This document shows positions 1 through 6,011 of a stretch of 7,118 nt of DNA, in pieces (the stretch's first letter is position 1; each line of letters begins with the position of its first letter). The notes beneath the pieces were generated by a model. The model was not told where the DNA came from. It did not search any database and worked only from the letters and a program-made list of their open reading frames with translations. The stretch is from Desulfosporosinus sp. (GTDB taxonomy: Bacteria; Bacillota; Desulfitobacteriia; Desulfitobacteriales; Desulfitobacteriaceae): positions 1 to 7,118 of the forward strand of contig JADQBO010000324.1 in assembly GCA_016278585.1 (NCBI GenBank), in the 5' to 3' direction. The position numbers and the translations under genes were made by a program.

Positions 1-13
1 TTTTGAGATATTA

Positions 14-175
14 CTATTGACAAGATGCGCTAAACTTTATGCAACGCCAATGATATTTTAACGTAAGTCCATTCTTTTTAATAGCTAATAACTTTATTTC
101 ATCCGTAGGATTATTTATATAGGCTATAGCGTTAGCATTATTCTTTATCATTTCAATAAGCTTAGATTTTTCCAT
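14..175 (-). CDS. 53-residue DUF4116-like peptide, function unknown
   Basis: A short ORF of unknown function. The start at 173-175 is chosen because GAAGGGAG lies about 7 bases upstream; the more upstream in-frame ATG at 218-220 has no comparable site. Residues about 12-36 (NAIAYINNPTDEIKLLAIKK followed by NGLTLKY) resemble one unit of the DUF4116 repeat, whose usual pattern is a short 'NPTEEICLAAVKQNG-ALKYV' module, often in tandem. Only one unit is present, and the last dozen residues (WRCIKFSASCQ) no longer look like the repeat, so this may be the remnant of a longer protein. It has no signal peptide and no membrane segment. A good promoter lies upstream at 254-282, which argues that it is expressed. 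Family assignment is by eye. Confidence 0.5.
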   Translation of the reverse strand: MEKSKLIEMIKNNANAIAYINNPTDEIKLLAIKKNGLTLKYHWRCIKFSASCQ

Positions 176-253
176 ACTGTTACTCCCTTCTGTCATTATT
201 TTACCGTTACTTAGTATCATTAATATGCTTTTTATGTAAATCTAAATAAAATG

Positions 254-282
254 ATTATACCACTGTATAAAAAAAGGGTCTA
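254..282 (-). promoter_or_regulatory. Promoter of the DUF4116-like ORF
   Basis: Read on the minus strand, TAGACC (277-282, 4 of 6 bases matching TTGACA) is followed after exactly 17 bases by a perfect TATAAT (254-259). The predicted start of transcription is near 247, giving a leader of about 70 bases before the ATG at 175. It lies just beyond the hairpin at 291-319, so the small ORF can be transcribed independently of the cupin gene. Confidence 0.55.
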
Positions 283-290
283 TAAATGAC

Positions 291-319
291 AAGATGAGAG
301 GACTATTGCCTCTCATCTT
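291..319 (-). terminator. Hairpin after the cupin gene, probable intrinsic terminator
   Basis: A perfect 11-bp stem (AAGATGAGAGG with CCTCTCATCTT) closes a 7-base loop. Minus-strand transcripts from the cupin gene reach it about 65 bases after the stop codon. The uridine tract is imperfect: GUCAUUUAUA follows the stem directly, and a run of seven U comes only about 15 bases later. On the plus strand TGGTTTTCTC follows, but no plus-strand gene ends here, so the minus orientation is preferred. Confidence 0.5.
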
Positions 320-384
320 TGGTTTTCTCTTCTCCTAATTATGTTTGAATCAAGTTCATGAATAATACCTTATTCAAAAAAATT

Positions 385-738
385 CTAGTCAAATAAGATT
401 AAGGCCATAACCTCCAAATCAACGGCTCCTGTATTTTCAAGGGAATGCTTTTCGCCATTTTTAGTAACGATGACATCTCCAGGTTTAACCTGCTTTTGCT
501 CGCCGTTATCGTTGACTAGACCTTCTCCGCTTAGAATGACATAAGTCTCAAAATCTCCGACATGTTCGTGAAAACCAATGGAGGCCCCAGGTTTTAGGAC
601 ATTTTTGCAAAACAACCGTCCTTTGCCTCTAAATTCGTCCTTTTCTGTTTCAAGAAAATGTGTCATTTGAAGTTCGCCTTGGCCCCCACGGAAGTTAGAA
701 ACCGAATCTGTTCTTAAATCTTCTGATCGTTTAATCAT
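385..738 (-). CDS. Small single-domain cupin protein
   Basis: A 117-residue cupin_2-type protein, a cytoplasmic beta-barrel that usually binds one metal. Motif 1, G(X)5HXH(X)4E(X)6G, is complete with G51, H57, H59, E64 and G71. Motif 2 is present as G87, G95, H98 and N102, with Lys at the position that is commonly Pro. The predicted metal ligands are therefore H57, H59, E64 and H98. Residues 1-45 form an N-terminal strand region with no signal peptide. The start is supported by AAGGAG 8 bases upstream. It is monocistronic, with its own extended -10 promoter and a hairpin downstream. Small cupins of this kind include sugar isomerases, dioxygenases and ligand-sensing proteins; the substrate cannot be read from the sequence. 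The neighbouring ABC genes give no clear hint of its role. Confidence 0.9.
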   Translation of the reverse strand: MIKRSEDLRTDSVSNFRGGQGELQMTHFLETEKDEFRGKGRLFCKNVLKPGASIGFHEHVGDFETYVILSGEGLVNDNGEQKQVKPGDVIVTKNGEKHSLENTGAVDLEVMALILFD

Positions 739-769
739 GTTAAGCGCTCCTTCGTCATTTTTAATACAG

Positions 770-778
770 ATTATAACA
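770..778 (-). promoter_or_regulatory. Extended -10 promoter of the cupin gene
   Basis: On the minus strand TGT is followed directly by TATAAT (770-775), giving TGTTATAAT, a perfect extended -10. No good -35 lies at 16-18 bases, which is common for extended -10 promoters. The predicted start of transcription is near 763, giving a leader of about 25 bases that contains the AAGGAG site. Confidence 0.55.
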
Positions 779-851
779 TGATTATTGTCATATATCTTGT
801 TAGTTCTCGGTAAGGGCGTTTGAAGACTATTCTTTATTTCAGAAGAATAAT

Positions 852-1532
852 TTAGAATTCCCTTTTAGCATAGAACCGTAACGAAAGAAAAAACGAAGTG
901 GCTAACGTAATCAACATTATAACGATCAAATAACTAGCGATTTGCCAATCCCCTTGAGTTTGGAGCCAATTTCCCACTCCACTTAGGGCATCTTGATTTA
1001 ATGGGTTGTAAACTCCTCCCAGTCCGTCCCTAAGAAGGGCAATCGTTAAGAAAAAGCCTCCTAAGAAAAGGACGGTCGCTACGATATTAGAACGAAGGTA
1101 GCCAAGTTTAAAGTAAATCGGGAAATAGATGGAAATCATCCCGATGATTGTAACATAGACTCCAGTTATTACTTCAAGGGAGAGATTACTTAAAGTGATC
1201 GGGATTCCAGTGATATAGATAATTCCTTGGGTTAATAAATACGCTAACATTCCGATTATTGTATAGGGGATAATCGATAAATACTTAGCTAAGACAATAT
1301 CTCGTCTGCGTATGGGAAGACTGTTTAACATTAACTCGGATTTGTTTTTCTCGTCTCGAGCACAGGCTTGAATCATGAGCATATAAGATACGCCAATTGT
1401 CGATGCGCTTAAGGCTCCTGCATACGTGTCGCTGAAGGCAACTGACATTCCAAAAGCATAAATAAAAGGAAACCAAAGAACTTTTTTTAAGATGAGGAAA
1501 TCTTTTAATAATAGGTTAAATATGCTGCTCAC
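852..1532 (-). CDS. ABC-2-type transporter permease (module A)
   Basis: A 226-residue integral membrane protein, the permease partner of the ATPase encoded immediately upstream. About six hydrophobic segments are visible, near residues 18-33, 38-57, 83-108, 119-141, 148-166 and 199-219. Between segments 2 and 3 is the charged stretch DEKNKSELMLNSLPIRRRDI, which fits the conserved cytoplasmic loop of the ABC2_membrane_5 type of small permease ('E-LLNSLPISR-DIVLAKY'). The start ATG overlaps the ATPase stop in an ATGA (1529-1532), with GGGGGAGC about 8 bases upstream, so translation is coupled. It is the last gene of the gntR-ATPase-permease operon. I found no convincing terminator between its stop and the cupin gene. 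The transported substrate is unknown; related YtrA-controlled systems are linked to cell-envelope stress or peptide export. Confidence 0.85.
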   Translation of the reverse strand: MSSIFNLLLKDFLILKKVLWFPFIYAFGMSVAFSDTYAGALSASTIGVSYMLMIQACARDEKNKSELMLNSLPIRRRDIVLAKYLSIIPYTIIGMLAYLLTQGIIYITGIPITLSNLSLEVITGVYVTIIGMISIYFPIYFKLGYLRSNIVATVLFLGGFFLTIALLRDGLGGVYNPLNQDALSGVGNWLQTQGDWQIASYLIVIMLITLATSFFLSLRFYAKREF

Positions 1533-2401
1533 GCTTGCTCCCCCTTTACTGTGTAAAGCATAATATCTTCTAAAGATGGCTTCTCTATTATAGCTCGCTC
1601 CTTAAACAGGCGGCGGGCTTTTTCATTATCTCGAACTAATCCTTCAAACCCAAATTGATTGGATTTAATCCCAACGAAAAGACGTCTGGTTTCTTCGTTG
1701 AGCAAGGTATTAGCCCCTTTGACTAGACCGTGTTGATCCAAAAGGTCATCTTTAGGGGCACTCATGACGATTTCACCCTTATGGATAAAGGTTATAAAGT
1801 CAGCAATTTTATCAAGATCTGAGGTGATGTGGGTAGAAAAAAAGATGGATTTCTGTTCATCTTGAATTAAGCTTGATAAAATGTCCACGAGTTCGGCACG
1901 TACCAGAGGGTCGAGCCCACCCGTGGGCTCATCCATGATCAGGAGCTCAGCCTTATGGGAGAGTGCGATGGCTAGAGAAACCTTCATTTTCATCCCCTTA
2001 GAGAGTTCTTTAATCCTTTGCTTTGGGTTGAGGTCAAACTCTTTCAAGTACTTGTTGAAGGCAGTGGTTTCCCAATGTTTGTAAAAGGAGGCGACGAATT
2101 TCGCCATGTCTTGTATTGACAGCTCATCATAATAGTGATTTTCGTCATAGACGAAGGCTATACGATCTTTAATAGTAAGTTCATGCCTCAGGTTATCGAG
2201 GCCAAACACCTTAATCTGTCCGCTGTCCCTATTTAACAAATTCATAATTAGTTTAATCGTCGTACTTTTTCCTGATCCGTTTGGTCCGATAAATCCCATA
2301 ATATACCCACGCGGTAAGTGAAAATTAACATTTTTAAGGGAGAAATTCTTATAGTGTTTGGTTAGATTATCAACGGATAGGATGCAATCCGTATTATTCA
2401 T
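1529..2401 (-). CDS. ABC transporter ATP-binding protein (module A)
   Basis: A 290-residue ATPase that should energise the module A permease. Walker A is GPNGSGKST (39-47), the signature is LSKGM (133-137) instead of LSGGQ, Walker B is LLIMDEP (153-159), the D-loop is GGLD (161-164) and the switch His is H191. The Q-loop position reads FVYDE, with acidic residues where Gln is usual. About 70 residues follow the nucleotide-binding core (from about 215) as a C-terminal extension, typical of exporter ATPases of the YtrB/YhcG/CcmA-like group. The start has GAGAGGG about 8 bases upstream. The gene lies 65 bases after the gntR-type regulator and overlaps the permease start by 4 bases. Both the core motifs and the operon order support an ABC exporter rather than an importer, as no binding-protein gene is present. 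Confidence 0.92.
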   Translation of the reverse strand: MNNTDCILSVDNLTKHYKNFSLKNVNFHLPRGYIMGFIGPNGSGKSTTIKLIMNLLNRDSGQIKVFGLDNLRHELTIKDRIAFVYDENHYYDELSIQDMAKFVASFYKHWETTAFNKYLKEFDLNPKQRIKELSKGMKMKVSLAIALSHKAELLIMDEPTGGLDPLVRAELVDILSSLIQDEQKSIFFSTHITSDLDKIADFITFIHKGEIVMSAPKDDLLDQHGLVKGANTLLNEETRRLFVGIKSNQFGFEGLVRDNEKARRLFKERAIIEKPSLEDIMLYTVKGEQA

Positions 2402-2466
2402 TCTTATACCCTCTCTTCATTCATACTTAATCTTTTTTGTCATAAATTATTAGCTTTCTTATCTTT

Positions 2467-2847
2467 CTAAAATTCCTCATAAAGCAGGTTGAACATTTCT
2501 AAAAGATCTTGCCGATCCAAGCCAGCTGTTTTAGAAGCGGCAATGGCATCCGCCACCTTTTCCTCCACAACGCGCAATCTCTTTTCCCTTAATAATTCCT
2601 TGTTTTGTGCAGCAACAAATGACCCTTTACCCGCAACGGTTTCAATGTAGCCATCTCTCTCCAGCTCCTCATAGGCTCTCTTCGTGGTGATTACACTAAT
2701 TTGCAACTCCTTAGCAAGAGTGCGAATGGAGGGTAACCCCTCTGCTTCGTTCAGTTCACCTTCCAGGATGAGCTGTTTCAACTGGGTGACAATCTGTTGA
2801 TAGATAGGTTCAGGGGAAGCATTGGAAATAATAATGTTCATAGCCAA
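2467..2847 (-). CDS. GntR-family regulator, YtrA type (module A)
   Basis: A small repressor-like protein of 126 residues if it starts at the TTG at 2845-2847, or 124 from the ATG at 2839-2841. The TTG is preferred because AAAGGAGG is 7 bases upstream of it but about 13 from the ATG; earlier in-frame Met codons lie in the promoter and operator region. Numbered from the ATG, residues 10-75 form the GntR winged helix (PEPIYQQI, LPSIRTLAKEL, AYEELERDGYI, GKGSFV). The remaining 50 residues are a short helical tail, as in the YtrA subfamily, too short for a FadR or UTRA effector domain. It is the first gene of an operon with an ABC ATPase and permease. The promoter at 2938-2966 lies within or next to a perfect palindrome, predicting autorepression. 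The ligand is unknown. Confidence 0.9.
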   Translation of the reverse strand: MAMNIIISNASPEPIYQQIVTQLKQLILEGELNEAEGLPSIRTLAKELQISVITTKRAYEELERDGYIETVAGKGSFVAAQNKELLREKRLRVVEEKVADAIAASKTAGLDRQDLLEMFNLLYEEF

Positions 2848-2918
2848 ATGGCTTTCCTCCTTTAGGAATGTAGACATGAGGATGAAATTAACAACAGCGT
2901 TCTTTGACTGTTTGCTAA

Positions 2919-2955
2919 GCTCACTCTGTATATATACAGTATATACAGAGTGAGC
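2919..2955. promoter_or_regulatory. Operator A: perfect 16-bp inverted repeat over the gntR promoter
   Basis: GCTCACTCTGTATATA (2919-2934) is repeated exactly inverted at 2940-2955, with the 5-base spacer TACAG. Inside it, TGTA (2927-2930) and TACA (2944-2947) are 13 bases apart, the same spacing I recall for the Bacillus subtilis YtrA operator (AGTGTA-N13-TACACT). An inner palindrome, CTGTATATATACAG (2926-2939), adds a third half-site. The repeat covers the spacer, the -10 and the start of transcription of the minus-strand gntR promoter, so a bound protein would block RNA polymerase. The likely ligand is the module A regulator. Confidence 0.8.
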
Positions 2956-2966
2956 GGCGGTGTCAA
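2938..2966 (-). promoter_or_regulatory. Promoter of module A (gntR-ATPase-permease)
   Basis: Minus strand: a perfect TTGACA (2961-2966), a 17-base spacer, then TATACT (2938-2943, 5 of 6 matches). The start of transcription is predicted near 2931, inside operator A, leaving a leader of about 84 bases before the TTG start codon. A strong core promoter under a palindromic operator fits a tightly repressed, inducible operon. Confidence 0.75.
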
Positions 2967-2990
2967 CACTAGATATGTGAATCAAACTAA

Positions 2991-3031
2991 AAGAACTCTA
3001 AGCCCGCTTTAAATAAAGGCTTGGAGTTCTT
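2991..3031. terminator. Long hairpin between the divergent modules
   Basis: AAGAACTCTAAGCC (2991-3004) pairs with GGCTTGGAGTTCTT (3018-3031): 14 pairs including one G-U in RNA, with a 13-base loop. On the minus strand it is followed by TTTTAGTTTG, on the plus strand by ATTATTGAG. It is terminator-like, but it sits between two divergent promoters where no known gene ends. It may stop antisense reading towards operator A, or be a relic of a lost gene. Confidence 0.45.
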
Positions 3032-3120
3032 ATTATTGAGTCCTTTTCTCGAATACGGTTAGCTCGTTCCCTTGGAAAATAATGTGAAATACTTTGAGTT
3101 TCTGAACATTGCTAACGTAC

Positions 3121-3148
3121 TTGACAATAATTTTAAAAGGTGTATTAT
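3121..3148 (+). promoter_or_regulatory. Promoter of module B
   Basis: A perfect TTGACA (3121-3126), a 16-base spacer, then TATTAT (3143-3148, 5 of 6 matches). The start of transcription is predicted near 3155, about 35 bases before the ATG. The -10 lies inside the left arm of operator B. Confidence 0.7.
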
Positions 3149-3176
3149 TGTATTAAGCTTTTAATACAATAATACA
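3141..3176. promoter_or_regulatory. Operator B: perfect 16-bp inverted repeat over the second gntR promoter
   Basis: TGTATTATTGTATTAA (3141-3156) is repeated exactly inverted at 3161-3176, around the spacer GCTT. Each arm holds two TGTATTA-like half-sites, so two nested pairs are present; the inner TGTA and TACA are 12 bases apart. The repeat covers the -10, the start of transcription and the early leader, and ends just before the ribosome binding site. The likely ligand is the module B GntR protein, acting as its own repressor. The half-site core TGTAT is shared with operator A, but the flanks and spacing differ. Confidence 0.8.
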
Positions 3177-3189
3177 AGGGGTGATACAA

Positions 3190-3561
3190 ATGCCATGGGA
3201 ATTAAAATCTGATAGACCTATTTACACCCAGCTGATTGAACAAATTGAGCTGATGATATTTTCAGGTATTTATCCCCTGGGGTCCAAACTGCCTTCGGTA
3301 CGAGATATGGCTCAAGAGGCGGCAGTAAATCCTAATACTATGCAGAGGGCTCTGGTGAAATTAGAGGAAGATGGGCTTATTATTACACATCGCACAAGCG
3401 GTCGAACGATTACGGAGGATGCAAATATGATTCAAATGGCTAAAACTAAATTGGCTCAGGAACAAATCTCTCAATTTTTAGAAAAAATGCAGTTGATGGG
3501 CTTTGAAGAAAAGGAGATCTTGACCATTATTGATAACATGGTAAAGGAGATGAAACAATGA
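3190..3561 (+). CDS. GntR-family regulator, YtrA type (module B)
   Basis: A 123-residue regulator with the same layout as the module A protein: a GntR winged helix at about residues 8-75 (DRPIYTQLIEQI, LPSVRDMAQEAAVNPNTMQR, ALVKLEEDGLI) and a short helical tail of about 48 residues without an effector domain. The wing reads TSGRTIT instead of the usual GKGSFV type, and its recognition helix differs from that of module A, which agrees with a different operator. The ATG at 3190 is preferred, with GGGGTG 6 bases upstream; the in-frame GTG at 3181 lies within that site. The gene overlaps the following ATPase start in an ATGA (3558-3561). It is the first gene of its operon and is predicted to repress it through operator B. 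Confidence 0.92.
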   Translation: MPWELKSDRPIYTQLIEQIELMIFSGIYPLGSKLPSVRDMAQEAAVNPNTMQRALVKLEEDGLIITHRTSGRTITEDANMIQMAKTKLAQEQISQFLEKMQLMGFEEKEILTIIDNMVKEMKQ

Positions 3562-4256
3562 GCCCTATTTTAGAATGCAACGGCCTTACCAAAAAATTCG
3601 GAAACAAATTAGCGGTATCTGCCGTTAATCTACAAATCGAGCGCGGACAAATCGTAGGTCTTCTGGGACCGAACGGAAGCGGAAAAAGCACCATCATTAA
3701 ACTTGCCAACGAACTTTTGACCCCTACCAGTGGAACTATTCTCATTGGAGGTAAGAAACCAGGCATTGAGACTAAGAAAATCGTATCTTACCTTCCGGAA
3801 AAGACTTATTTGAATGATTGGATGCGCGTGTACCAAATCATTGATCTCTTCTCCGATTTCTATGAGGATTTTAAGCCGGAGAAAGCCTACGACATGCTTA
3901 AAAGCCTCCATATTAACGCTAATGATAGACTCAAAACCATGTCTAAAGGAACGAAGGAAAAAGTTCAGTTAATTCTTGTCATGAGCCGCGAAGCAGAACT
4001 TTATCTATTGGATGAGCCTATAGGCGGAGTGGACCCGGCAGCAAGGGATTATATTCTTCAAACGATTCTTCGCAATTACAATGAAAATGCCACGGTGATT
4101 ATCTCGACCCACCTCATTTCAGATATCGAAAATATCTTGGATTATGTGGTTTTTATAAATCAAGGTCAAGTGGTTTTGACGTCTTCTGTGGATGATATCC
4201 GGAGTGAGAAAGGTAAATCTGTCGATGTTTTATTCAGGGAGGTGTTCAAATGTTAA
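3558..4256 (+). CDS. ABC transporter ATP-binding protein (module B)
   Basis: A 232-residue ATPase with Walker A GPNGSGKST (37-45), signature MSKGT (128-132), Walker B LYLLDEP (148-154), D-loop GGVD (156-159) and switch His H185. As in the module A ATPase, the Q-loop Gln is missing: the site reads SYLPEK, with Glu81. The protein is about 58 residues shorter than its module A counterpart, mostly because it lacks the long C-terminal extension. The start overlaps the gntR stop by 4 bases, with AAGGAG just upstream, and its 3' end overlaps the permease start by 7 bases, so all three products are likely coupled in translation. It should pair with the permease that follows to form an ABC exporter; the substrate is unknown. 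Confidence 0.92.
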   Translation: MSPILECNGLTKKFGNKLAVSAVNLQIERGQIVGLLGPNGSGKSTIIKLANELLTPTSGTILIGGKKPGIETKKIVSYLPEKTYLNDWMRVYQIIDLFSDFYEDFKPEKAYDMLKSLHINANDRLKTMSKGTKEKVQLILVMSREAELYLLDEPIGGVDPAARDYILQTILRNYNENATVIISTHLISDIENILDYVVFINQGQVVLTSSVDDIRSEKGKSVDVLFREVFKC

Positions 4257-5050
4257 GTAAGCTTTTAAAGTACGAACTTAAAGCGACTGGGAGAATATTT
4301 CTACCACTATTCCTCGCTTTGCTGGTATTCGCAGGAATCACAAGATTTATTTCTGTGATAGGTCCCGAGAAATGGGCTACCCCCGCCATTATCAGCATGG
4401 CCATCTATATGATTATTATGGTGGGGATGTTCGTCATGACCTTTATTATGATGATTCAACGGTTTTACAAAAATCTACTTTCCGATGAGGGCTATTTGAT
4501 GCTTACACTGCCCGTAAAACCCTGGAAACATGTTATTAGTAAGCTTTTTGTCTCGATGCTTTGGATAATGACCAGTGCCCTCGTAGCCTTTATTTCAATC
4601 CTGATTATTGCTCTTGAAAAAGGACACATCACTAAAATCACCTTGGAGTTTCCAACGTTTTATCGCCAAGCGTATGAACAATTAGGAGCTTCAATCTACC
4701 TGTTGTCCTTTGAGCTTATTTTAGGCCTCTTGGTAACCTTAGCGGCAGGAATTTTGATTGTTTATGCCTCAATTGCTATCGGGCACTTGTTTAGTCAGCA
4801 TAAAATGTTGGCCTCCTTCGGGGCCTTTATTATCCTTAATACTCTTACCCAAATTCTTTATACGCTTATCAGCTTGATCCCCGGAATTTTTAATTTCTCC
4901 CCTATCCACATCTCTTCTAATGATTTTATTGGTATGCAGACTGTCATTCAACTAGTAATTGCTTATGGAATTGTCTTTATCGGACTTCTGTCGGCGGCTT
5001 ATTTTGCCATCACCAATTTCATTTTAAGCAAACGGCTGAATTTAGAATAA
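4250..5050 (+). CDS. ABC-2-type transporter permease (module B)
   Basis: A 266-residue membrane protein with about six hydrophobic segments near residues 16-36, 45-69, 98-121, 148-178, 186-211 and 230-257. The loop after segment 2 (RFYKNLLSDEGYLMLTLPVK, 71-90) is the family's conserved cytoplasmic coupling region: 'FYK-LLSDEGYLM-TLPV' is typical of clostridial permeases encoded beside YtrA-type regulators. GGGAGGTG lies about 5 bases before the ATG. The gene overlaps the ATPase stop by 7 bases and is the last in module B, with two hairpin terminators after it. It is not closely similar in sequence to the module A permease, so the two modules are probably separate systems and not a recent duplication. 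The substrate is unknown. Confidence 0.88.
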   Translation: MLSKLLKYELKATGRIFLPLFLALLVFAGITRFISVIGPEKWATPAIISMAIYMIIMVGMFVMTFIMMIQRFYKNLLSDEGYLMLTLPVKPWKHVISKLFVSMLWIMTSALVAFISILIIALEKGHITKITLEFPTFYRQAYEQLGASIYLLSFELILGLLVTLAAGILIVYASIAIGHLFSQHKMLASFGAFIILNTLTQILYTLISLIPGIFNFSPIHISSNDFIGMQTVIQLVIAYGIVFIGLLSAAYFAITNFILSKRLNLE

Positions 5051-5090
5051 AGCAAACTGCACCCTTGATAAGCCTATGGGATAAAGACTT

Positions 5091-5118
5091 GGCCAGGAAT
5101 GAATAATCCTGGCCTTTT
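5091..5118 (+). terminator. Intrinsic terminator of module B
   Basis: GGCCAGGA (5091-5098) pairs with TCCTGGCC (5107-5114) around an 8-base loop, followed directly by TTTTCTCTT. It lies about 40 bases after the permease stop codon, in the expected orientation. Confidence 0.85.
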
Positions 5119-5121
5119 CTC

Positions 5122-5142
5122 TTGTCCTACCGGGACAATTTT
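5122..5142 (+). terminator. Second, backup terminator of module B
   Basis: TTGTCC (5122-5127) pairs with GGACAA (5133-5138) around a 5-base loop, followed by TTTTCC. It is short but has a uridine run in the plus orientation and lies 4 bases beyond the first terminator's T run, so it probably acts in tandem with it. Confidence 0.5.
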
Positions 5143-5194
5143 CCCCACACGCTCCACATTGAACAGTTATCCTTAATAAACTATGGGATCTGGT

Positions 5195-5232
5195 AAAAAA
5201 ACGCTCCCATAATGTCAATTATTGGGAGCGTT
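5195..5232 (-). terminator. Intrinsic terminator of the CoA-transferase operon
   Basis: Read on the minus strand, AACGCTCCCA (5223-5232) pairs with TGGGAGCGTT (5200-5209). Four more A-T pairs past a single bulge close a 4-base loop. The stem runs straight into seven T (5195-5201). It lies about 40 bases after the beta-subunit stop and faces the module B terminators, so the two operons converge here. Confidence 0.9.
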
Positions 5233-5270
5233 CCCACACTATATAAATACTAACGGTTCTCTGTATTGGA

Positions 5271-6011
5271 CTATTTAAACTCGAAAGCAAGAATATTGTT
5301 AGGGTCAACTTGTTTAAGGGCTGACAGTTCTGCTTCAGAAGGAGGATCGATCACTGGCACTTCCGTTTCATCAATGACCCATCCAGTATTTTCTTTAACC
5401 TCTTCTAGGGTTGTATAGATGAAAATGCCATCTAATTGGAGATACCTTTGCCCTATAGGTTTTCGGAAGATACAGAGAGGAGTAATCAACGTAAACTCCT
5501 TGTCAAGAGCCGGAGAGGTAGTAGCAAACTCTACATGTTCAATGAACGTCCTTTTGTCATGCTGTGGTTTCCAGATGACTGTTCTGGGAGTTATCGGGGT
5601 CAGAGTAGCACTGCCTGCACCGCCCGGCCCTCTAAGTTTGGGATGATCATAATCACCACCCAAAAATGACATGGCAATCCTCCCTGATTTATCCATCTGC
5701 AGACAGGATAGAAAGGCAACATCCCCTTTACCAGAAGCAAAGAGATCAAATATTTCCTCCAAGCCAAAGGTTGCAACGGAACCTCTATAAGTGTTCTCAG
5801 TGAGAGTAGACGCTACATAAGGAGGATTTCTCCAATCATGGTCTACCCCATCACTTAGAGTTAGATAAGTATACTCAATACCCAAGGCCTTAGCCGCTTT
5901 CATAGCTACCATAGGCGTTGACGAAGCAAGGCCATGAAATACAACGTCACCTTTTTTTATCTCGCGAATCATAGCGACTGCCATCATTTCCGGTTTACCA
6001 TATTCCATCAT
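5271..6011 (-). CDS. CoA-transferase-fold enzyme, beta subunit (IpdB/GctB-like)
   Basis: A 246-residue family I CoA-transferase beta subunit, predicted to form a heterodimer with the alpha subunit encoded just upstream and to act on an acyl-CoA in the cytoplasm. Recognisable parts are KKGDVVFHGLASSTP (19-33) and the glycine-rich loop LRGPGGAGSATL (126-137). Classical members such as AtoA and GctB carry the catalytic Glu in an E-N/S-G motif; here residues 53-55 read S-D-G. From memory, Mycobacterium IpdB has T-D-G at this place and a similar C-terminal tail ('PT-EEL--IREVIDP' against PSEAELSALKQVDP here). IpdAB is a CoA hydrolase of steroid-ring breakdown. This protein is therefore more likely a hydrolase or other derived member than a standard transferase. 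The start codon overlaps the alpha stop in TAATG, with GGAAGG upstream, so translation is coupled. Substrate unknown. Confidence 0.88.
   Translation of the reverse strand: MMEYGKPEMMAVAMIREIKKGDVVFHGLASSTPMVAMKAAKALGIEYTYLTLSDGVDHDWRNPPYVASTLTENTYRGSVATFGLEEIFDLFASGKGDVAFLSCLQMDKSGRIAMSFLGGDYDHPKLRGPGGAGSATLTPITPRTVIWKPQHDKRTFIEHVEFATTSPALDKEFTLITPLCIFRKPIGQRYLQLDGIFIYTTLEEVKENTGWVIDETEVPVIDPPSEAELSALKQVDPNNILAFEFK

Noticed and set aside
828..849. 7-bp AT-rich inverted repeat right after the module A permease stop
   Set aside because: Weak stem and no T run on the minus strand, so not called a terminator.
2848..2985. Longer N-terminus for the module A GntR regulator
   Set aside because: The extra codons cover the operator, the start of transcription and the ribosome binding site; family members begin near MNIIIS.
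3527..3911. Minus-strand frames across the module B ATPase
   Set aside because: Antisense to a gene with complete Walker A, signature and Walker B motifs.
5419..5669. Plus-strand frames inside the beta gene
   Set aside because: Antisense shadows of a well-supported coding gene; no ribosome binding sites or family features.
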